This document shows positions 61,923 through 64,000 of a DNA stretch of 64,000 nt, one piece after another. Position 1 is the first letter of the stretch; every line of letters starts with the position of its first letter. The notes below the pieces were generated by a model that was not told the DNA's origin, made no database searches, and saw only the letters and a program-made list of their open reading frames with translations. The translations under genes were made by a program, and so were the position numbers. This DNA is from an uncultured Duncaniella sp. (GTDB lineage: Bacteria; Bacteroidota; Bacteroidia; Bacteroidales; Muribaculaceae): positions 62,001 through 126,000 of the forward strand of contig CAJUIX010000001.1 in NCBI GenBank assembly GCA_910586665.1, in the 5' to 3' direction.

Positions 61923-62473
61923 TATTTCCGCGTATAGACTGTTTGCGTTATGGGGATTATCTCGTTTGTCAGGTCAAACCGGCCGACAATAACCGGGTCG
62001 CCTGTCCTGACATAATGCGCCCGTTTGGTTATCAGCTTGTATTTATCCACCATCGCCTCAATCTCCGCGAGTTTGCCCCATGCCCTGGCCGGGACAAAAA
62101 CAATGAAGTCGTTTTGCGCCATGTTCAGCGCCTGTTCGCTGTAAAGCACCGGCACGTCCGGGCCGGGTTCGCTCACAGTCACGGGGATTTGTTCCCCGCT
62201 CTCGGTAACGGCATAGAGCCACTCGCCCTCCTGCTTCATGCTCCCTATCTTGAAGCCGCCACCGAAATAATGGTTAAGCACGCCGCGCAGATAGCAGACC
62301 TGCCCGTTGTGGGTAAGCCTGAATATATGCCCGGCGCGCGTGTCGGTAAACTTGCCGTACACCCGCTCCACCTCCGACGCCCCGGCTCTCAGCAGCCCGA
62401 AAATCAACGGGCGCCGGAGCCAGGACGGCAGCAGCAGCGCGATCAGACGCTTAAAATCTATTTCAAACATCAT
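61922..62473 (-). CDS. Phage structural protein, unknown (next to baseplate)
   Basis: This 183-residue protein is not recognised from motifs. It begins with a hydrophobic, basic stretch and has a mixed beta-rich middle. Gene order, directly after the baseplate J-like gene (ATGA overlap at 62470) and before the tail fibre, matches small tail-tip or gp48-type proteins in Mu-like phages. Translation is coupled to both neighbours. Confidence 0.6.
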   Translation of the reverse strand: MMFEIDFKRLIALLLPSWLRRPLIFGLLRAGASEVERVYGKFTDTRAGHIFRLTHNGQVCYLRGVLNHYFGGGFKIGSMKQEGEWLYAVTESGEQIPVTVSEPGPDVPVLYSEQALNMAQNDFIVFVPARAWGKLAEIEAMVDKYKLITKRAHYVRTGDPVIVGRFDLTNEIIPITQTVYTRK

Positions 62474-63336
62474 TCCACGGCTTTATAAGGTTGATAGTCC
62501 ACCGTGAGCCGGTCGATGCTGTAATAGCCGCTGTATGGCCTGTCGTAGCCCTCCACGGTCTGCCACGCCTCGCCGTTGCGCGGCTTCACGGTCACGCTCT
62601 TTATGTCGGCCACCTCGACGCACGGGAGCGCCTGGAGCGCGGCCATAAGGTCGCTTTTGCGGAACAGGCCGTTAAACGGCAGGTTCTCGATCACGCGCTT
62701 GGTGGCCTCGCGCACCGGGTCGGCGCCGTTCTGGTCGCCGTTGCCGTTGGCGTCGATAGTCAGCAGCGTGGGGTCGTAGTATATCAGCAGCGCGATCCTC
62801 ATCTGGTCGGCCGGCTCGTTGCGCAGCTGCACCGATACGCCGGCGTCCTTGATTTCGTCCATGTACGAGGTCAGGCCGGCGAGCTGCCCGGCGGTAAGCG
62901 CCGCCGGGTTGCCGTCAACCTCACGGGCGACCTTGATATATACCACGGTGTTGCTCTCGGTGGCCACGGCGTATTTGACGACCCGGGCGGCCGCTATGTC
63001 CTGCTCGGTCATGCCGGTGGTGTCGTAGTAGTCGCAATCGGTAACGAGCTTCCGGCCCTGCATGTACGCCTTGGCCTTGTTCACGTACCAGCGCAGCGTG
63101 TGGGGTTCCAGCCGCTCGATCCTCGCGTCAACGTCCGCACGGTGCAAATCGAACAGCTTCTCGAGCGTCCATACGGCAACGGCGAAAACATAGAAAAGTA
63201 TGTTTTCCAGGCTCGCCATGCTGAAACAGTCGGCAAAGCCCTTTGAGCCGTCAAGCCCGTAGGCGCTCTTGACCGCCTCCATTTTCATGAAGTCGGACGT
63301 CATGCCCTTTTTGATTTCCTCGATTGTCCGTGCCAT
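62470..63336 (-). CDS. Phage baseplate J-like protein
   Basis: This 288-residue protein resembles baseplate J (Mu gp47) proteins. The C-terminal half carries the characteristic RIALLIYYDPTLL segment, the VREATKRVIENLPFNGLFRKSDL block, and a VADIKSVTV strand. The J protein forms the wedge that links the baseplate hub to the fibres. It lies upstream of the fibre genes on the same strand, in the usual order. Confidence 0.75.
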   Translation of the reverse strand: MARTIEEIKKGMTSDFMKMEAVKSAYGLDGSKGFADCFSMASLENILFYVFAVAVWTLEKLFDLHRADVDARIERLEPHTLRWYVNKAKAYMQGRKLVTDCDYYDTTGMTEQDIAAARVVKYAVATESNTVVYIKVAREVDGNPAALTAGQLAGLTSYMDEIKDAGVSVQLRNEPADQMRIALLIYYDPTLLTIDANGNGDQNGADPVREATKRVIENLPFNGLFRKSDLMAALQALPCVEVADIKSVTVKPRNGEAWQTVEGYDRPYSGYYSIDRLTVDYQPYKAVE

Positions 63337-63348
63337 GGCAGCGAAGCG

Positions 63349-63723
63349 TTAGAGGTTACGGCCCAGCAGTTCGTCCACCTCGGCCTTGCAACGGGCGCGC
63401 AGCGCCATGAATTGCTCCAGCTCGGCGGCATGTTCCGGCGTGTCCTTGCCGTTGGCCAGCACCGCGATCTGGGCGTCCATGTCGTAATGCCGGCCGATAA
63501 GCCCGGCCACGAATTTGTCGCGGCGGTTCTCATCGGTAACACCAGTCGCCTCTATCATGGTGCCCCCGTCGGGCATGTCGCCCGTATAGCTGAAGCCGGG
63601 CACGCTCTCGCCCGTTTCCTCGTTGGAGATTTCGGCCGGGGCCTCGTTCAGATACAGCAGCGCGTGGCCGCCGTCGTAGATTTCAAACTGTTTGCGCTCT
63701 GTGTAGCTTGCTGTCTGTTTCAT
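63349..63723 (-). CDS. Phage protein of unknown function, upstream of baseplate J
   Basis: This 124-residue protein is acidic with a helical C-terminal half (about 70-124). Its N-terminal TASYTERKQFEIYDGG resembles the start of the tail-fibre protein (TASYTDTRT), which may be a common attachment tag. It lies 12 bases before the baseplate J gene. I do not recognise a family. Confidence 0.6.
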   Translation of the reverse strand: MKQTASYTERKQFEIYDGGHALLYLNEAPAEISNEETGESVPGFSYTGDMPDGGTMIEATGVTDENRRDKFVAGLIGRHYDMDAQIAVLANGKDTPEHAAELEQFMALRARCKAEVDELLGRNL

Positions 63724-63738
63724 TTGTCTGTCGTTTTT

Positions 63739-64000
63739 CTAATCGTCGGGGTCAACGATTTTATAAAAACATCGCTTCCCGTCGTTTATGGGTTGTTTTA
63801 TTATTTTTGCCCTGAGCGGTTCCGTTATCTCCACCCCTGCCAGCTGGCGGATAAGCGCCTGGCTCCCCGTGAAACTTATGTGCTGCACCCAGCCTGTCAC
63901 CGGCTGCCCGTCGTCGTCGATAACCGGCTGCCCGTTCTCCATGAGCTGCTCCTCAATCTCGTATTGCAGCGTCAGGCACGAGTCGGTGGTGTGTTTCGAC
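63739..64000 (-). CDS. Phage protein of unknown function, cut by right edge
   Basis: The frame stays open from the stop at 63739 to the right edge, so this is the C-terminal part (about 86 residues) of a longer gene; the ATG at 63942 is only an internal Met. It includes an acidic DDDGQPV stretch and a C-terminal CFYKIVDPDD. It is part of the phage structural operon by position. No family recognised. Confidence 0.6.
   Translation of the reverse strand, partial: SKHTTDSCLTLQYEIEEQLMENGQPVIDDDGQPVTGWVQHISFTGSQALIRQLAGVEITEPLRAKIIKQPINDGKRCFYKIVDPDD

Larger units (their letters stand above)
57912..64000. mobile_element. Prophage, one end visible, probably Mu-like
   Basis: From about 57.9 kb to the right edge the genes are phage-type: tail or baseplate proteins, a tail fibre, a DNA methylase, a thymidylate-synthase-like enzyme and a small HTH protein, mostly on the minus strand. 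The end next to the 6S-like RNA carries two direct repeats with 22-base period (57975-57995 and 57997-58015), like transposase-binding sites at Mu-type ends. DNA-modification genes beyond the tail fibres also match the right end of Mu-type phages. The exact boundary is unknown, and no integrase or transposase lies inside the window. Confidence 0.65.

Overview
The window looks like a chromosome segment of a gut-type Bacteroidales bacterium, with a Muribaculaceae- or Prevotella-like family most likely. This is an inference from three things. Promoters follow the Bacteroidota pattern (TTTG, about 20 nt, then TAnnTTTG). The gene content includes class III fructose bisphosphatase, ammonia-dependent AsnA, a single-chain pyruvate:ferredoxin oxidoreductase, fimbrillin lipoproteins, a TonB-dependent thiamine receptor, a C10 protease and BspA-type repeats. 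Coding DNA is fairly GC-rich and intergenic DNA is AT-rich. No rRNA or taxonomic marker is present to settle the family.

Layout from the left: a tandem pair of metallophosphoesterase lipoproteins (the first cut by the edge); a minus-strand kduD / galactitol-type EIIC / kduI / kdgK operon for unsaturated uronate catabolism; fbp; a minus-strand tsaC / sugar transferase / ClC operon; asnA; dnaK; a TPP-riboswitch thiamine uptake operon; two very large secreted proteins (13 InlB-like repeats, and a C10 protease with leucine-rich repeats); pepT-miaA; an acyl-CoA synthetase; a five-gene fimbrial lipoprotein operon; a DUF5686-like outer membrane protein; a CYTH-YgbA fusion; a chrA pair with folC; an oxalate operon (frc, oxc, AEC permease); the PFOR gene; ftsH and rsfS; and a tRNA-Glu(CTC). 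From about 57.9 kb to the right edge lies one end of a prophage, with tail and baseplate genes, an adenine methylase, a thymidylate-synthase-like enzyme and a small HTH protein.

Functional links: the kdu operon converts unsaturated uronates to KDPG. Its KduI has a signal peptide, and its only transporter is an orphan PTS EIIC, which suggests periplasmic isomerisation and non-PTS uptake. Frc and Oxc turn oxalate into formate and CO2, with the AEC protein as the probable carrier. The TPP riboswitch controls outer-membrane and inner-membrane thiamine transporters.

The least explained signals are non-coding. Two plus-strand transcription units in the prophage (about 59134-59257 and 60245-60569) have recognisable promoters and strong, partly mutually exclusive base pairing, with no convincing protein. 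A third unit (about 57657-57912) folds like 6S RNA. A near-perfect 67-nt hairpin lies at 54428-54494. All functional calls rest on reading motifs by eye; no database search was run.
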